Origin: an uncultured Collinsella sp.
GTDB taxonomy: Bacteria; Actinomycetota; Coriobacteriia; Coriobacteriales; Coriobacteriaceae
DNA length: 15,800 nt
Direction: 5' to 3'
Assembly: GCA_958436995.1 (NCBI GenBank)
Contig: CAUBMI010000047.1
Location: 1 to 15,800, forward strand
Positions within the stretch are counted from its first letter, which is position 1. Each line of letters begins with the position of its first letter. Shown here piece after piece: positions 1 to 7,572 of this stretch. The notes beneath the pieces were generated by a model that did no database searches, had not been told where the DNA came from, and saw only the letters and a list, made by a program, of their open reading frames with translations. A program made the position numbers and the translations under genes.

Positions 1-65
1 GCGGCGTAATGGGAAGCGTTTCGCGGCCTTTTGGCTAAAACGGCCCCTTTTCCGCCGCGACTCCT

Positions 66-106
66 AAAAAGACGCCGGCGCGCCTTGAGTTGCGGCGCGT
101 CGGCGT
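66..106 (-). terminator. Intrinsic terminator, minus strand
   Basis: Arms at 72-84 and 94-106 form a 13-bp G+C-rich stem with one mismatch around a 9-base loop. Read on the minus strand, the stem is followed by C and then five T (66-70), which is the layout of a Rho-independent terminator. It lies 125 bases beyond the end of the DegV gene and could be the final stop for that transcript, backing up the hairpin at 209-245. No gene is visible between 1 and 231. Confidence 0.7.
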
Positions 107-208
107 GATGGCTTTGTTGTGGCTGGGTGTACTTCGGTTGTTCGACGGCTTTGGCATGTCCGATCTTGCCAGGCAAGCCTTGTTACCGTTTAACGTTTGC
201 CCAGATAA

Positions 209-245
209 AACCTGCCAAAATAAACCTGTCCCTAATTGGCAGGTT
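209..245 (-). repeat. Terminator-like hairpin with GGGACAGG loop core
   Basis: A perfect 10-bp inverted repeat (209-218 and 236-245, AACCTGCCAA and its complement) encloses a 17-base loop. On the minus strand the loop holds GGGACAGG and the right arm runs into TTTTA. The structure overlaps the DegV stop codon, so it probably ends that transcript. The loop core links it to the similar hairpins at 3483-3519 and 7488-7528, which suggests a dispersed repeat used as a terminator rather than a hairpin unique to this gene. Confidence 0.6.
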
Positions 246-1092
246 GGTAGCGGGGGCAGTAGCTGATGGCGATGGCATCGACGCCTACATGGGTGGCGAT
301 GGTGCAGCCGATGGGGCCAGTGCCGGCGTCTACGTAGTCCTGGCCCGCGAGCGCCTCGTTGACAAGTTCCTGCTCCTCGGCGGCGCCGGTCGTGAGCACG
401 CGCACGCTTGAGCCCGGGTGCTCGTCCAAAAACGCGAGGCAATCTGCCATGGTGTTGGCGACGATGCGCTTGGCGCCGCGGCCCTTTTTGATTGCCTTGA
501 TCTCGCCCGATTTCCACTCCGGCGAAACGGCCAGGCGAATGTTGAGCATCTGCGTCAGCTGGCCGGCGAGCTTGGGGGCGCGGCCGTTTTTGACCAGGTT
601 CTCGAGCGTGCGGGGAATCAGCAGCAGGTGGGCTTCGGGCAGGGTCGCGCGGATCTGCGCCTCGGTCTCGTCCAAGCTGCGGCCGTCCTCGCGCATGGCA
701 AGCGCGTACTCCACCAGCAGGCCCTCGGCGCCCGAGCCGGTGCGCGAATCGATGCAGCGCACGTCGAGCTCGTGGGTCTCGGCGACCAGGCATGCGTTGG
801 AATAGCAGGCGGACCACTCGCTGCACAGCGAGATAAAGATCGCGCTGTCGTGGCCATCGGCGCGTACGCGGTCAAACAGCGCCTTGAACTCGCCGGCGCT
901 CGGCTGCGAGGTGTGCGGCAGCTGCTCGGAGCCGGCCATGCGGGCGACGTATTCCTCGGCGGTAATCTGCACCTGGTCGAGCAGGTCCTCGCCCTCGATA
1001 ATCACATGCAGCGGAATCACGTAAATGCCGAGCTCTTGGGCACGGGCGGGGGAGATGTCCGACGTGGAGTCGGTTATGATGGCAAAAGACAT
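232..1092 (-). CDS. DegV family fatty-acid-binding protein
   Basis: This is a 286-residue protein of the usual DegV length. Members bind a fatty acid in a cleft between two domains; in Firmicutes the FakB members present it to the kinase FakA for phosphorylation and phospholipid synthesis. Seen here: the N-terminal D-S-T-S-D-I-S (residues 8-14), T-S-Q-P-S-A-G-E-F (61-69), the R-T-L-E-N-L-V-K-N-G-R segment (161-171), and the C-terminal I-G-C-T-I-A-T-H-V-G (261-270), where the common G-T-H-x-G-P-G is altered. The ATG at 1092 is chosen because GAAAGGTG lies just upstream and the family start motif follows; a longer in-frame start at 1149 adds an Arg-rich stretch with no ribosome site. It is transcribed alone, divergent from the HAD gene. 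No FakA kinase gene is in the window, so its partner is unknown. Confidence 0.93.
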   Translation of the reverse strand: MSFAIITDSTSDISPARAQELGIYVIPLHVIIEGEDLLDQVQITAEEYVARMAGSEQLPHTSQPSAGEFKALFDRVRADGHDSAIFISLCSEWSACYSNACLVAETHELDVRCIDSRTGSGAEGLLVEYALAMREDGRSLDETEAQIRATLPEAHLLLIPRTLENLVKNGRAPKLAGQLTQMLNIRLAVSPEWKSGEIKAIKKGRGAKRIVANTMADCLAFLDEHPGSSVRVLTTGAAEEQELVNEALAGQDYVDAGTGPIGCTIATHVGVDAIAISYCPRYQPAN

Positions 1093-1178
1093 AATTGCAC
1101 CTTTCGTTGGGGCGCGGCAGCGCCGCCTTCTGAAAGCAAAGTGCGACAAGTATAGTGGAGTTGCTCTACATTGCTAGG

Positions 1179-1199
1179 TTCAATTGTTGAATAGTCAAC
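1179..1199. promoter_or_regulatory. Interlocked small inverted repeats between divergent genes
   Basis: TTCAA-ttg-TTGAA (1179-1191) overlaps GTTGA-atag-TCAAC (1186-1199) in the A+T-rich gap between the divergent DegV and HAD genes. The position suits an operator or promoter region. I found no convincing -35/-10 pair; TATACT (minus strand, 1149-1154) is the best -10 candidate for the DegV gene but lacks a matching -35. Confidence 0.3.
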
Positions 1200-1248
1200 A
1201 GTTTGAAGCGGTGGTGTGGAAATCATCAACTGGGGAAGAAGGGTGCCG

Positions 1249-1911
1249 ATGGCGGCATTGCAACTTTGCGAGCGGCCGGTTGTGCTGTTCGATTTTGACG
1301 GCACGGTGGCCGATACGGGTCGGGCAGTGATGACCTCGACGCGCAAGACGCTGGCTGCGCGCGGGTTTTCGGAGACGCAGATGGGTGATCTGCGCCGCAT
1401 GATCGGGCCGCCCCTGTGGAAGAGCTTTCACGACTTTTACGGCTTTTCCCGCGAGGAGTCGCTTGTGGTGGCCGATGAGTACCGCGCCTTTTTTGATGAA
1501 CTGGGACCGGAGGAGTATCCCGTGTTCAATGGGGTCCCCGAGCTGCTGGATGGGTTGGTCGCCCAAGGCAAACGTATGGCCGTGGCGACGTCGCGCATGG
1601 AGGCCAAGTGCATCGACATGGTGCATGAGCTCGGACTCTCTCAGTTTGAGGCGGTGATTGGCATGAATCCGCCGCAGGGACGCGAGACCAAGGCCGATTC
1701 GGTCCGCGATGCCCTGGCGGCGCTCGGCGCGACGGCCGACGATGCCGTGATGATCGGCGATCGCTTTAACGATGTGGAGGGCGCGCACGCAATGGGCGTG
1801 CCGTGCATCGGCATCTATTCGGGCGCGGCGGCGCCGGGCGAGCACGAGGCGGCGGGTGCCGATGCGGTGGTGCACTCGGTGGCCGAGCTTGCTAAACTTT
1901 TCGCTATCTAA
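1249..1911 (+). CDS. HAD-superfamily phosphatase, phosphoglycolate phosphatase-like (subfamily IA)
   Basis: This is a 220-residue cytoplasmic phosphatase. HAD motif I is F-D-F-D-G-T (residues 14-19, with nucleophile Asp15 and acid/base Asp17), followed by a helical cap. V-A-T-S-R supplies motif II, T-K-A-D the motif III lysine, and I-G-D-R-F-N-D motif IV. The cap position and length fit Gph/PpaX-like enzymes, but the substrate cannot be read from the sequence. The ATG at 1249 is preceded by GGAAGAAGG; an in-frame GTG at 1216 would add 11 residues but has no ribosome site. The M20 dipeptidase gene follows after 54 bases, so the two are probably co-transcribed. Confidence 0.9.
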   Translation: MAALQLCERPVVLFDFDGTVADTGRAVMTSTRKTLAARGFSETQMGDLRRMIGPPLWKSFHDFYGFSREESLVVADEYRAFFDELGPEEYPVFNGVPELLDGLVAQGKRMAVATSRMEAKCIDMVHELGLSQFEAVIGMNPPQGRETKADSVRDALAALGATADDAVMIGDRFNDVEGAHAMGVPCIGIYSGAAAPGEHEAAGADAVVHSVAELAKLFAI

Positions 1912-1921
1912 TGACGTAATG

Positions 1922-1947
1922 TGAGGGGCGAGCGCGCTCGCCGCTCA
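1922..1947. other. Palindrome between HAD and dipeptidase genes
   Basis: A perfect 16-bp palindrome, GGCGAGCGCGCTCGCC (1927-1942), is extended by TGAG/CTCA (1922-1925, 1944-1947) with one G/G mismatch. It ends just before the AAGGAGG ribosome site of the dipeptidase. No T-run follows, so it is not a standard terminator. It could be an mRNA hairpin affecting stability or translation between the two cistrons, or a protein-binding site. Confidence 0.4.
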
Positions 1948-1965
1948 TTGGTAAGGAGGTCGTCC

Positions 1966-3402
1966 ATGAATCAGGTGGAGCAGAGCGTCGCCGAGTATGT
2001 CGACGAGGTCTGGGAAGATGTCGTCGCCGATATCGAGCAGCTGGTGAGCTATCCGTCCGTGGCAGTTTCTGCCGATGCAGAGCCCGGCGCGCCGTTTGGC
2101 CGCCCGGTCCGTGACGCGCTCGACTGTGCGCTCGGCATCGCGCAGAAGCTCGGCTATCAGACGAGCGACGACGAGGGCTATATGGGCATTGCCGATATCC
2201 CGGGCCGCGGCGACAAGCAGCTCGCGACCATTTGCCATGTGGACGTGGTTCCCGCCGGTCCCGGTTGGAACACCGATCCGTTTGCGATGGAGCGCCGCGA
2301 GGGCTGGCTGCTCGGTCGCGGCGTGATCGACGACAAGGGTCCGGCTGTGCTGTCGCTCTACGCCGGCGCCTATCTGCTCAAGCACGGCATCACCCCGCGC
2401 TATACCTTCCGCGCGCTGCTGGGCTGCGATGAGGAAGTGGGCATGTCCGACGTTCACCATTATTTGGAGAACCACGCGAACCCCGACTTTCTGTTTACGC
2501 CCGATGCCGAGTTCCCGGTCTGCAATGCCGAGAAGGGCCAGTTTGGGGCGACGTTTGTGAGCTCCAAGATCGACGGCGGGCGCATTGTGTCCTGGAGCGG
2601 TGCCGAGGCGAGCAACGCCATTCCGTCGCAGTCTATCTGCGAGCTTGCGATTGCCGTCGATGAGCTGCCGGCGCCCGTTGAGAACGCCGACCGCCTGGAG
2701 ATCACGGCGCTCGATAACGGGCATGCGCAGATTTTCGCCCACGGCATTGGCGGTCATGCCTCGATGCCCGAGGGAACGGTCAATGCCGTCGGCCTGATCG
2801 TGGCGTATCTGCGCGAGGCCGAGGATGCGTTTGGTGCGCGCGACGAGCGCCTGCTGACGCCTGCCGAGCACGAGTTCGTTAAGTTCTTGGCCTTTGTGCA
2901 CGCGGATGCCTATGGTCGTGGCCTGGGAATCGATGCGACGAACACGGCGTTTGGCCCGCTCACGTGCAACCCCGGCGTCATCCGCGTGGTGGATGGCCAC
3001 ATTGAGCAGGTCATTGACGTGCGTTTCCCCGACAGCACGAGCGCCGATACCATCCGCGAGCAGCTCGAGCCACTTGTGGGCCGCTTTGGCGTGACGTATC
3101 GCGTGGATCGCGCAAAGGTGCCGTTCTCGGTCTCTGCCGACGACCCGGCCGTGAAGGCGCTGATTGACACCTATAACGAGTTTACGGGTAAGCATGCCGA
3201 ACCCTTCGCCATGGGCGGTGGCACGTACGCACGCAACTTTGCCCGCGCCGTCTCGTTTGGCCCCGAGGAGACCGGCCTGGAGCTGCCCGCATGGGGCGGC
3301 CAGATGCACGGCCCCAACGAGTGCGCCAATGAAGAGCAGCTCAAGCAGGCGCTCAAGATTTATATCGTGGCAATCCTGCGCTTGAACGAGCTGGAGCTTT
3401 AA
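1966..3402 (+). CDS. M20-family metallopeptidase, dipeptidase PepV/Sapep type
   Basis: A 478-residue cytoplasmic dipeptidase of the M20 family, which uses two metal ions (usually zinc) to cleave dipeptides. Visible ligands: H-V-D-V-V-P (His91, Asp93), G-R-G-V-I-D-D-K-G-P (Asp122 bridging), C-D-E-E (Glu156/157, the first the likely general base), D-A-E (Asp180), and M-H-G-P-N-E near the C-terminus (His448). The dimerisation/lid segment carries H-G-I-G-G-H-A-S-M-P-E-G (about 259-270), and G-G-G-T is at 417-420, as in PepV. Length agrees with PepV (about 470). The ATG at 1966 has an ideal AAGGAGG (1953-1959); the longer in-frame start at 1921 is rejected because it reads through that site. Likely role: peptide-derived amino-acid supply. 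The exact substrate is unknown. Confidence 0.93.
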   Translation: MNQVEQSVAEYVDEVWEDVVADIEQLVSYPSVAVSADAEPGAPFGRPVRDALDCALGIAQKLGYQTSDDEGYMGIADIPGRGDKQLATICHVDVVPAGPGWNTDPFAMERREGWLLGRGVIDDKGPAVLSLYAGAYLLKHGITPRYTFRALLGCDEEVGMSDVHHYLENHANPDFLFTPDAEFPVCNAEKGQFGATFVSSKIDGGRIVSWSGAEASNAIPSQSICELAIAVDELPAPVENADRLEITALDNGHAQIFAHGIGGHASMPEGTVNAVGLIVAYLREAEDAFGARDERLLTPAEHEFVKFLAFVHADAYGRGLGIDATNTAFGPLTCNPGVIRVVDGHIEQVIDVRFPDSTSADTIREQLEPLVGRFGVTYRVDRAKVPFSVSADDPAVKALIDTYNEFTGKHAEPFAMGGGTYARNFARAVSFGPEETGLELPAWGGQMHGPNECANEEQLKQALKIYIVAILRLNELEL

Positions 3403-3440
3403 GGTTACGCGAACGCCAGAGTGACAACCTGTCTTTCGAA

Positions 3441-3478
3441 GAGGACGGCATGACCAGAAGGTCTATGCCGTCCTCTTT
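3441..3478 (+). terminator. Intrinsic terminator after the dipeptidase gene
   Basis: GAGGACGGCAT starts the left arm and ATGCCGTCCTC ends the right arm (3441-3475). The stem is about 15 bp with one bulged A and an AGAA loop, followed by TTTCT. It lies 38 bases beyond the dipeptidase stop codon on the plus strand. Confidence 0.85.
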
Positions 3479-3482
3479 CTGA

Positions 3483-3519
3483 AAATGATCCCTTGGGGAC
3501 GGAGGAAAACGGATCATTT
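3483..3519. repeat. Inverted-repeat element with GGGGACGGAGG loop
   Basis: Perfect 9-bp arms AAATGATCC (3483-3491) and GGATCATTT (3511-3519) enclose a 19-base loop containing TTGGGGACGGAGG. It follows directly after the dipeptidase terminator and precedes the pstS leader. It belongs with the other GGGGAC-core hairpins of this window (209-245, 7488-7528, 10217-10270): the arms differ but the loop core is shared. Confidence 0.6.
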
Positions 3520-3712
3520 GGTGTAAAAGGCGGGTCATGCTTGTCGGCGGGATTGTTATTCGTTTGTAAAGCCCTGCCGCGCTTGCGGTAAGGGTCTATT
3601 AGATGCCCGTAAGAAACCGCAGTTGGCGCGGGCGCTGCCCGATCGGGGCCGTATCTTTCCAAACAGCAAAGCGGGCAGGGTGCCCGCGAGTTGCATGTAT
3701 GAAAGGAAGATT
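3520..3712 (+). promoter_or_regulatory. pstS leader region with two hairpins
   Basis: The gene-free stretch 3403-3712 holds the terminator, the repeat above, and this leader. Two small hairpins are visible: CCCT-g-CCGC / GCGG-ta-AGGG (3572-3594) and GCGGGC-agggt-GCCCGC (3671-3687), the latter 15 bases before the ribosome site AAAGGA (3702-3707). A weak promoter candidate is TTGTCG (3541) with TGTAAA (3565). I see no clear PhoB- or PhoP-type direct-repeat box, so phosphate control is expected from the operon's function but not demonstrated by the sequence. Confidence 0.3.
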
Positions 3713-4648
3713 ATGCTCGATCAGGCTTATTCTCGTCGTCAGTTCCTCGGCCTCGCTGGTGGTCTTGCCAGCATCGTCGGTCTCGGTCTCGTTGGTTGTG
3801 GCGGCTCCGGCGCATCCGACGCCGCCGCCAAGGGTAGCGCCGCCGCCGAGTCCGTCTCCGGCGAGGTGACCTACGACGGTGCCTCCTCGTTCCAGGCTCT
3901 CGTCGAGGCCGCTGCCGAGAAGTTCATGGATGCCAACCCCGACGTCTCCGTCTCCGGTTCGGGCAACGGTTCGGGCAAGGGCCTGACCGCTGTCGCCGCC
4001 GGCACCGTTACCATCGGTAACTCCGACGTCTTCGCCGAGACCAAGCTCGAGGCCGATCAGGTCAAGAACCTCGTCGACCACGAGGTTGCCGTCGTGGGCA
4101 TGGGCCCCGTCGTCTCCAAGAACGTGAAGGTCGACGACCTGTCCCTCGAGCAGCTCAAGGGCATCTTCTCCGGCCAGATCACCAACTGGAAGGAGGTTGG
4201 CGGTGACGACGCTACCATCGTCGTCCTCAACCGCAAGGCCGGCTCCGGCACCCGCGCCACCTTCGAGGCCGCCGTCTTTGGCGACGAGGCCGTCGACTTT
4301 AAGGGCGATGCCGAGCTCGACAAGTCCGGCGATGTCCAGACTCAGATGGCCAGCACCGACAACGCCATCTCCTACCTCGACTTCTCGCACTTCGATGACT
4401 CCAAGTTCAACGCCATCAAGGTCGAGGGCGTCGAGCCCAAGAGCGCAAACGTCACCGACGACTCCTTCAAGATCTGGGCTACCGAGCACATGTACTGCGC
4501 AAAGGACGCCGACGAGGCCACCAAGGCCTTCCTGGAGTTCATGCTTTCCGACGACGTCCAGGGCAAGCTCGTCGAGGAGCAGGGCTTTATCCCCGTCTCT
4601 GCCATGAAGGTCGTCAAGGACGCCAGCGGCAAGGTCTCCTCTAAATAA
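3713..4648 (+). CDS. pstS: Phosphate ABC transporter, substrate-binding lipoprotein PstS
   Basis: A 311-residue extracellular lipoprotein that captures phosphate for the Pst importer. The N-terminus has a twin-arginine pattern S-R-R-Q-F-L (7-12), a hydrophobic stretch, and a lipobox L-V-G-C (26-29), so Cys29 is the predicted lipidation site and export may be by Tat. Phosphate-site segments are D-G-A-S-S-F (55-60), G-S-G-N-G-S-G-K-G (82-90), G-N-S-D (102-105) and N-R-K-A-G-S-G-T-R (173-181). The ATG at 3713 follows AAAGGA; starting further upstream would bury the signal peptide. Codon choice is unusually uniform (GTC, TCC, ACC, AAG dominate) compared with its neighbours, which suggests high expression. 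pstC follows after 24 bases. Confidence 0.97.
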   Translation: MLDQAYSRRQFLGLAGGLASIVGLGLVGCGGSGASDAAAKGSAAAESVSGEVTYDGASSFQALVEAAAEKFMDANPDVSVSGSGNGSGKGLTAVAAGTVTIGNSDVFAETKLEADQVKNLVDHEVAVVGMGPVVSKNVKVDDLSLEQLKGIFSGQITNWKEVGGDDATIVVLNRKAGSGTRATFEAAVFGDEAVDFKGDAELDKSGDVQTQMASTDNAISYLDFSHFDDSKFNAIKVEGVEPKSANVTDDSFKIWATEHMYCAKDADEATKAFLEFMLSDDVQGKLVEEQGFIPVSAMKVVKDASGKVSSK

Positions 4649-4672
4649 GTAACCGCCCCGGAAAGGTTTGCA

Positions 4673-5581
4673 ATGGCAAAACAGCTGCCAAAGCGCGACC
4701 TTGAGAACGTGGGCCTGGGCGTCACGGGTGCGTGCGTAGCGCTCGTGACGCTTGTCGTTGCCGCGCTCATCTTTATGGTCGCCCAAAAGGGCTTCTCGGC
4801 TTTTGTCAAGGACGGCGTCTCAGTCGTCGAGTTCTTTGCCGGCACCAAGTGGGACCTGGCCAACACAGCCGAAAACGGCCTGCCCTACACCGGCGCCCTG
4901 CCCCTGATCGTCACCTCGTTTGCGGTCATGGTGCTCTCCACGCTCATCGCGCTGCCCATCGCCATCGGCTCCGCCATCTTTGCGGTCGAGATCCAGCCTA
5001 AGTTTGGTTCCAAGATCTTTCAGCCGCTTATTGAGCTTTTGACCGGCATTCCCTCGGTCGTCTTTGGCTTGATCGGCTTTCACGTGGTTGTCGGCCTTAT
5101 GAAGAGCGTTTTCCACGTGAGCACGGGTCTGGGCATCCTGCCCGGCGCCATCGTGCTGGCCGTCATGATTCTGCCGACGATGACCACGCTTTCGGTCGAT
5201 GGCCTGCGCGCCGTGCCCGACAGTTACCGTCAGGGCTCGCTCGCGCTGGGCTACACCCGCTGGCAGACCATCTGGCACGTGGTGCTCAAGTCCGCCATGC
5301 CGTCGCTCATGACCGCGGTCATCCTTGGCATGACCCGCGCCTTTGGCGAAACGCTCGCCGTGCGCATGGTTATCGGCGGCATCGAGGCCATGCCGATGTC
5401 GCTACTGTCGCCGGCGTCCACCATCACCACCACGCTCACCACGTCCATGGCGGTCTATGCCGAGGGCTCGGCCCAGGACGACGTCTTGTGGGCGCTCGGC
5501 CTGCTGCTGATGGGCATGAGCCTCATCTTTATCCTGATCATCCATCTCATTGGCCGCAAGGGGGCGAAGGCTCGTGGCTAG
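4673..5581 (+). CDS. pstC: Phosphate ABC transporter, permease PstC
   Basis: A 302-residue inner-membrane permease that pairs with PstA to form the phosphate channel. About six hydrophobic segments are visible, the first at residues 17-36. The cytoplasmic EAA-type loop that contacts the PstB ATPase spans 181-210 (V-P-D-S-Y-R-Q-G-S-L-A-L-G-Y then T-R-W). T-G-I-P-S-V-V-F-G-L (124-133) is the conserved PstC/PstA signature before the central helices. The ATG at 4673 has GGAAAGG upstream. The end overlaps the pstA start by 8 bases, which indicates translational coupling. Confidence 0.96.
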   Translation: MAKQLPKRDLENVGLGVTGACVALVTLVVAALIFMVAQKGFSAFVKDGVSVVEFFAGTKWDLANTAENGLPYTGALPLIVTSFAVMVLSTLIALPIAIGSAIFAVEIQPKFGSKIFQPLIELLTGIPSVVFGLIGFHVVVGLMKSVFHVSTGLGILPGAIVLAVMILPTMTTLSVDGLRAVPDSYRQGSLALGYTRWQTIWHVVLKSAMPSLMTAVILGMTRAFGETLAVRMVIGGIEAMPMSLLSPASTITTTLTTSMAVYAEGSAQDDVLWALGLLLMGMSLIFILIIHLIGRKGAKARG

Positions 5582-6500
5582 CACACGCATCCATATCGAC
5601 GAGGCGAGACTCGGGCGTGTCCAAAAGCAGGACCGCATCGCCACGGGCGTGCTGACGGCGATCGTCGCCATCGTCATGCTTATCGTCGTCTCCATGGTGG
5701 CCTACATCCTGTTCGAGGGTATCTCGACGCTGTTCCAGCCGGGCTTTCTCACGCAGCCCGCACGCGCCAACGGAACGCAGGGCGGCGTGCTCTACCAGCT
5801 GTTCGACTCGTTCTATCTGCTGCTGATCACCCTGATCATCTCGGTGCCCATCAGCCTGGGCGGCGCGGTCTTTTTGGTTGAGTACGCGCCCGATGGGCCT
5901 ATTCGCGACATCGCCTCGACCGCCATCGAGACGCTGTCCTCGCTGCCCTCCATTGTCGTAGGCATGTTCGGCTTTCTGGTGTTCTCGGTGCAGCTGGGCT
6001 GGAAGTACTCCATCATCTCCGGCGCCGTCGCGCTCACCATGTTCAACATCCCCATCCTGGTGCGCGTGATTCAGCAGGCGCTCGAGGACGTGCCGCAGGC
6101 CCAGCGCGATGCGTGCCTGGCCATGGGCCTCACTCGCTGGGAGGCCACACTGCACATCCTGATTCCCGAGGCCATGCCCGCCATCGTGACCGGCATCGTG
6201 CTTTCGGCCGGCCGCGTGTTTGGCGAGGCCGCGGCGCTGCTCTTTACCTCGGGCATGAGCTCGCCGGTTCGCCTGAACTTCTTGAGTTTTAACCTGTCGA
6301 GCCCCACCTGCGCCTGGAACGTGTTCCGTCCCGGCGAGTCGCTGGCCGTGCACATCTACAAGATCTATGGCGAGGGCAGCCCCGAGGCCCAGCAGATCGT
6401 CTGGGGCATCGCGGCACTGCTGATGATTTGCGTGCTGCTGTTTAACGTAGTCGCCCGTATCGTGGGCAAGCAACTGGCAAGGAAGATGACGGCCGAATGA
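5574..6500 (+). CDS. pstA: Phosphate ABC transporter, permease PstA
   Basis: A 308-residue permease, partner of PstC. The sequence shows an N-terminal hydrophobic segment (about 24-45), a periplasmic-side loop, and five further membrane segments. L-S-S-L-P-S-I-V-V-G-M-F-G matches the family signature, and the EAA loop is at about 173-202 (V-P-Q-A-Q-R-D-A then M-G-L-T-R-W). The GTG at 5574 is preferred because GGGGGCGAAGG precedes it and it overlaps the pstC stop by 8 bases; an in-frame TTG at 5550 lies further inside pstC. Its TGA overlaps the pstB ATG in ATGA. The start is the least certain part of this call. Confidence 0.95.
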   Translation: MASTRIHIDEARLGRVQKQDRIATGVLTAIVAIVMLIVVSMVAYILFEGISTLFQPGFLTQPARANGTQGGVLYQLFDSFYLLLITLIISVPISLGGAVFLVEYAPDGPIRDIASTAIETLSSLPSIVVGMFGFLVFSVQLGWKYSIISGAVALTMFNIPILVRVIQQALEDVPQAQRDACLAMGLTRWEATLHILIPEAMPAIVTGIVLSAGRVFGEAAALLFTSGMSSPVRLNFLSFNLSSPTCAWNVFRPGESLAVHIYKIYGEGSPEAQQIVWGIAALLMICVLLFNVVARIVGKQLARKMTAE

Positions 6501-7369
6501 GCGAGATGAACACAACGCCCGCAACCGAGGCGGCATCGTCCGACACCCAGGACTTTTTGTCGAGCGTGGGGGAGAGCGAGAGGCGCGTGCGCGTGAGCGG
6601 CAAGGCCGTGAGCGACGAGGTCGTGCTCTCCGCCAAGGACGTCAACGTGTACTATGGCGACCACCATGCGCTGCACAATACGTCGCTCGACTTCCACAAG
6701 GGTGAGATCACGGCGCTCATCGGGCCTTCGGGCTGCGGCAAGTCGACCTTTTTGCGCAGCCTCAACCTGATGAATCGCGAGATTCGCCGCTGTCGCGTGG
6801 AGGGCGAGATCAACTACCGCGGGCGCAACGTGAACACCAAGACCGAGAACACGTACGAGCTGCGTCGCTCCATCGGCATGGTGTTCCAGCAGCCAAACCC
6901 CTTCCGCAAGTCCATTCGCGACAACATCACCTTTGCGCCCAAGCGCCACGGCATCACCGACCGTGACGAGCTCGACCGCATGGTCGAGGAAAGTCTGCGC
7001 GGTGCCGCGCTGTGGGACGAGGTCAAAGACAAGCTCGACAAGAGCGCCTACGCGCTTTCGGGCGGTCAGCAGCAGCGTCTGTGCATTGCGCGCACGCTGG
7101 CGCTCAACCCCGACGTAATCCTGTTTGACGAGCCCTGCTCGGCGCTCGACCCCATCTCGACGCTGGCGATCGAGGACCTCATGTCGTCGATCGCGGCCGA
7201 CCGCGCCATCGTCATCGTGACGCACAACATGGAGCAGGCGTCGCGCGTGTCCAACCGCACGGCGTTCTTCTACATGGGCGATATGGTCGAGTGCGACGAG
7301 ACCGACGAGATTTTCCAACGGCCCAAGGATAAGCGGCTGAATGATTACCTCACCGGCATGTTCTCCTAG
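6497..7369 (+). CDS. pstB: Phosphate ABC transporter, ATPase PstB
   Basis: A 290-residue ATPase that powers the PstCA channel. Walker A is G-P-S-G-C-G-K-S-T (76-84), the Q-loop Gln is at about 131, the signature L-S-G-G-Q is at 187-191, Walker B is V-I-L-F-D-E-P (207-213), the D-loop follows as S-A-L-D, and the switch His is in T-H-N-M-E-Q-A (about 243). PstB proteins are usually about 250-260 residues; this one has about 40 extra polar, acidic residues ahead of the ATPase fold. The ATG sits in an ATGA overlap with pstA; a second ATG at 6506 is possible and would remove only three residues. A terminator (7425-7462) follows with no phoU. Confidence 0.96.
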   Translation: MSEMNTTPATEAASSDTQDFLSSVGESERRVRVSGKAVSDEVVLSAKDVNVYYGDHHALHNTSLDFHKGEITALIGPSGCGKSTFLRSLNLMNREIRRCRVEGEINYRGRNVNTKTENTYELRRSIGMVFQQPNPFRKSIRDNITFAPKRHGITDRDELDRMVEESLRGAALWDEVKDKLDKSAYALSGGQQQRLCIARTLALNPDVILFDEPCSALDPISTLAIEDLMSSIAADRAIVIVTHNMEQASRVSNRTAFFYMGDMVECDETDEIFQRPKDKRLNDYLTGMFS

Positions 7370-7424
7370 TCCGGGACATGCTTGAGGCCTGCGGCGGCCA
7401 CGGTTGTCGCGGGACTGATTGGAG

Positions 7425-7462
7425 AGGCGGGTCATCTCTTGCGGGAGATGGCCCGCCTTTTT
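7425..7462 (+). terminator. Intrinsic terminator of the pst operon
   Basis: The arms AGGCGGGTCATCTC (7425-7438) and GAGATGGCCCGCCT (7445-7458) pair along 14 bp with one G-T wobble, and TTTTT (7458-7462) follows. It lies 56 bases after pstB and marks the end of the four-gene pst operon. Confidence 0.88.
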
Positions 7463-7487
7463 GTGTCGTGTGCTGGTGCGCTTGCCC

Positions 7488-7528
7488 AAAACCACCACAA
7501 AGGTGCCTGTCCCCTTTGTGGTGGTTTT
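7488..7528. repeat. Long perfect inverted repeat with TGCCTGTCC loop
   Basis: Perfect 16-bp arms (7488-7503 and 7513-7528, left arm AAAACCACCACAAAGG) enclose a 9-base loop TGCCTGTCC. The arms begin with AAAA and end with TTTT, so the hairpin could terminate transcription in either direction. It sits between the pst terminator and the ABC-F gene. The loop and inner arm give GGTGCCTGTCCCC, whose complement carries the GGGGAC core shared with other intergenic hairpins in this window. Confidence 0.75.
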
Positions 7529-7572
7529 CGCTATCATGGACAACGTTGAATTTCTACGAAGGAGCAGGGCAT

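Noticed and set aside
35..826. Minus-strand frame overlapping the DegV gene and both hairpins
   Set aside because: The Arg/His-rich translation lacks motifs, and it reads through two terminator hairpins.
1945..3309. A 454-codon minus-strand open frame opposite the dipeptidase gene
   Set aside because: Same cause. The plus strand carries all M20 catalytic motifs, while the minus translation shows no recognisable family.
3599..4786. A 395-codon minus-strand open frame opposite pstS
   Set aside because: The low-complexity Gly/Asp/Leu-rich translation arises from the uniform codon use of pstS on the other strand.
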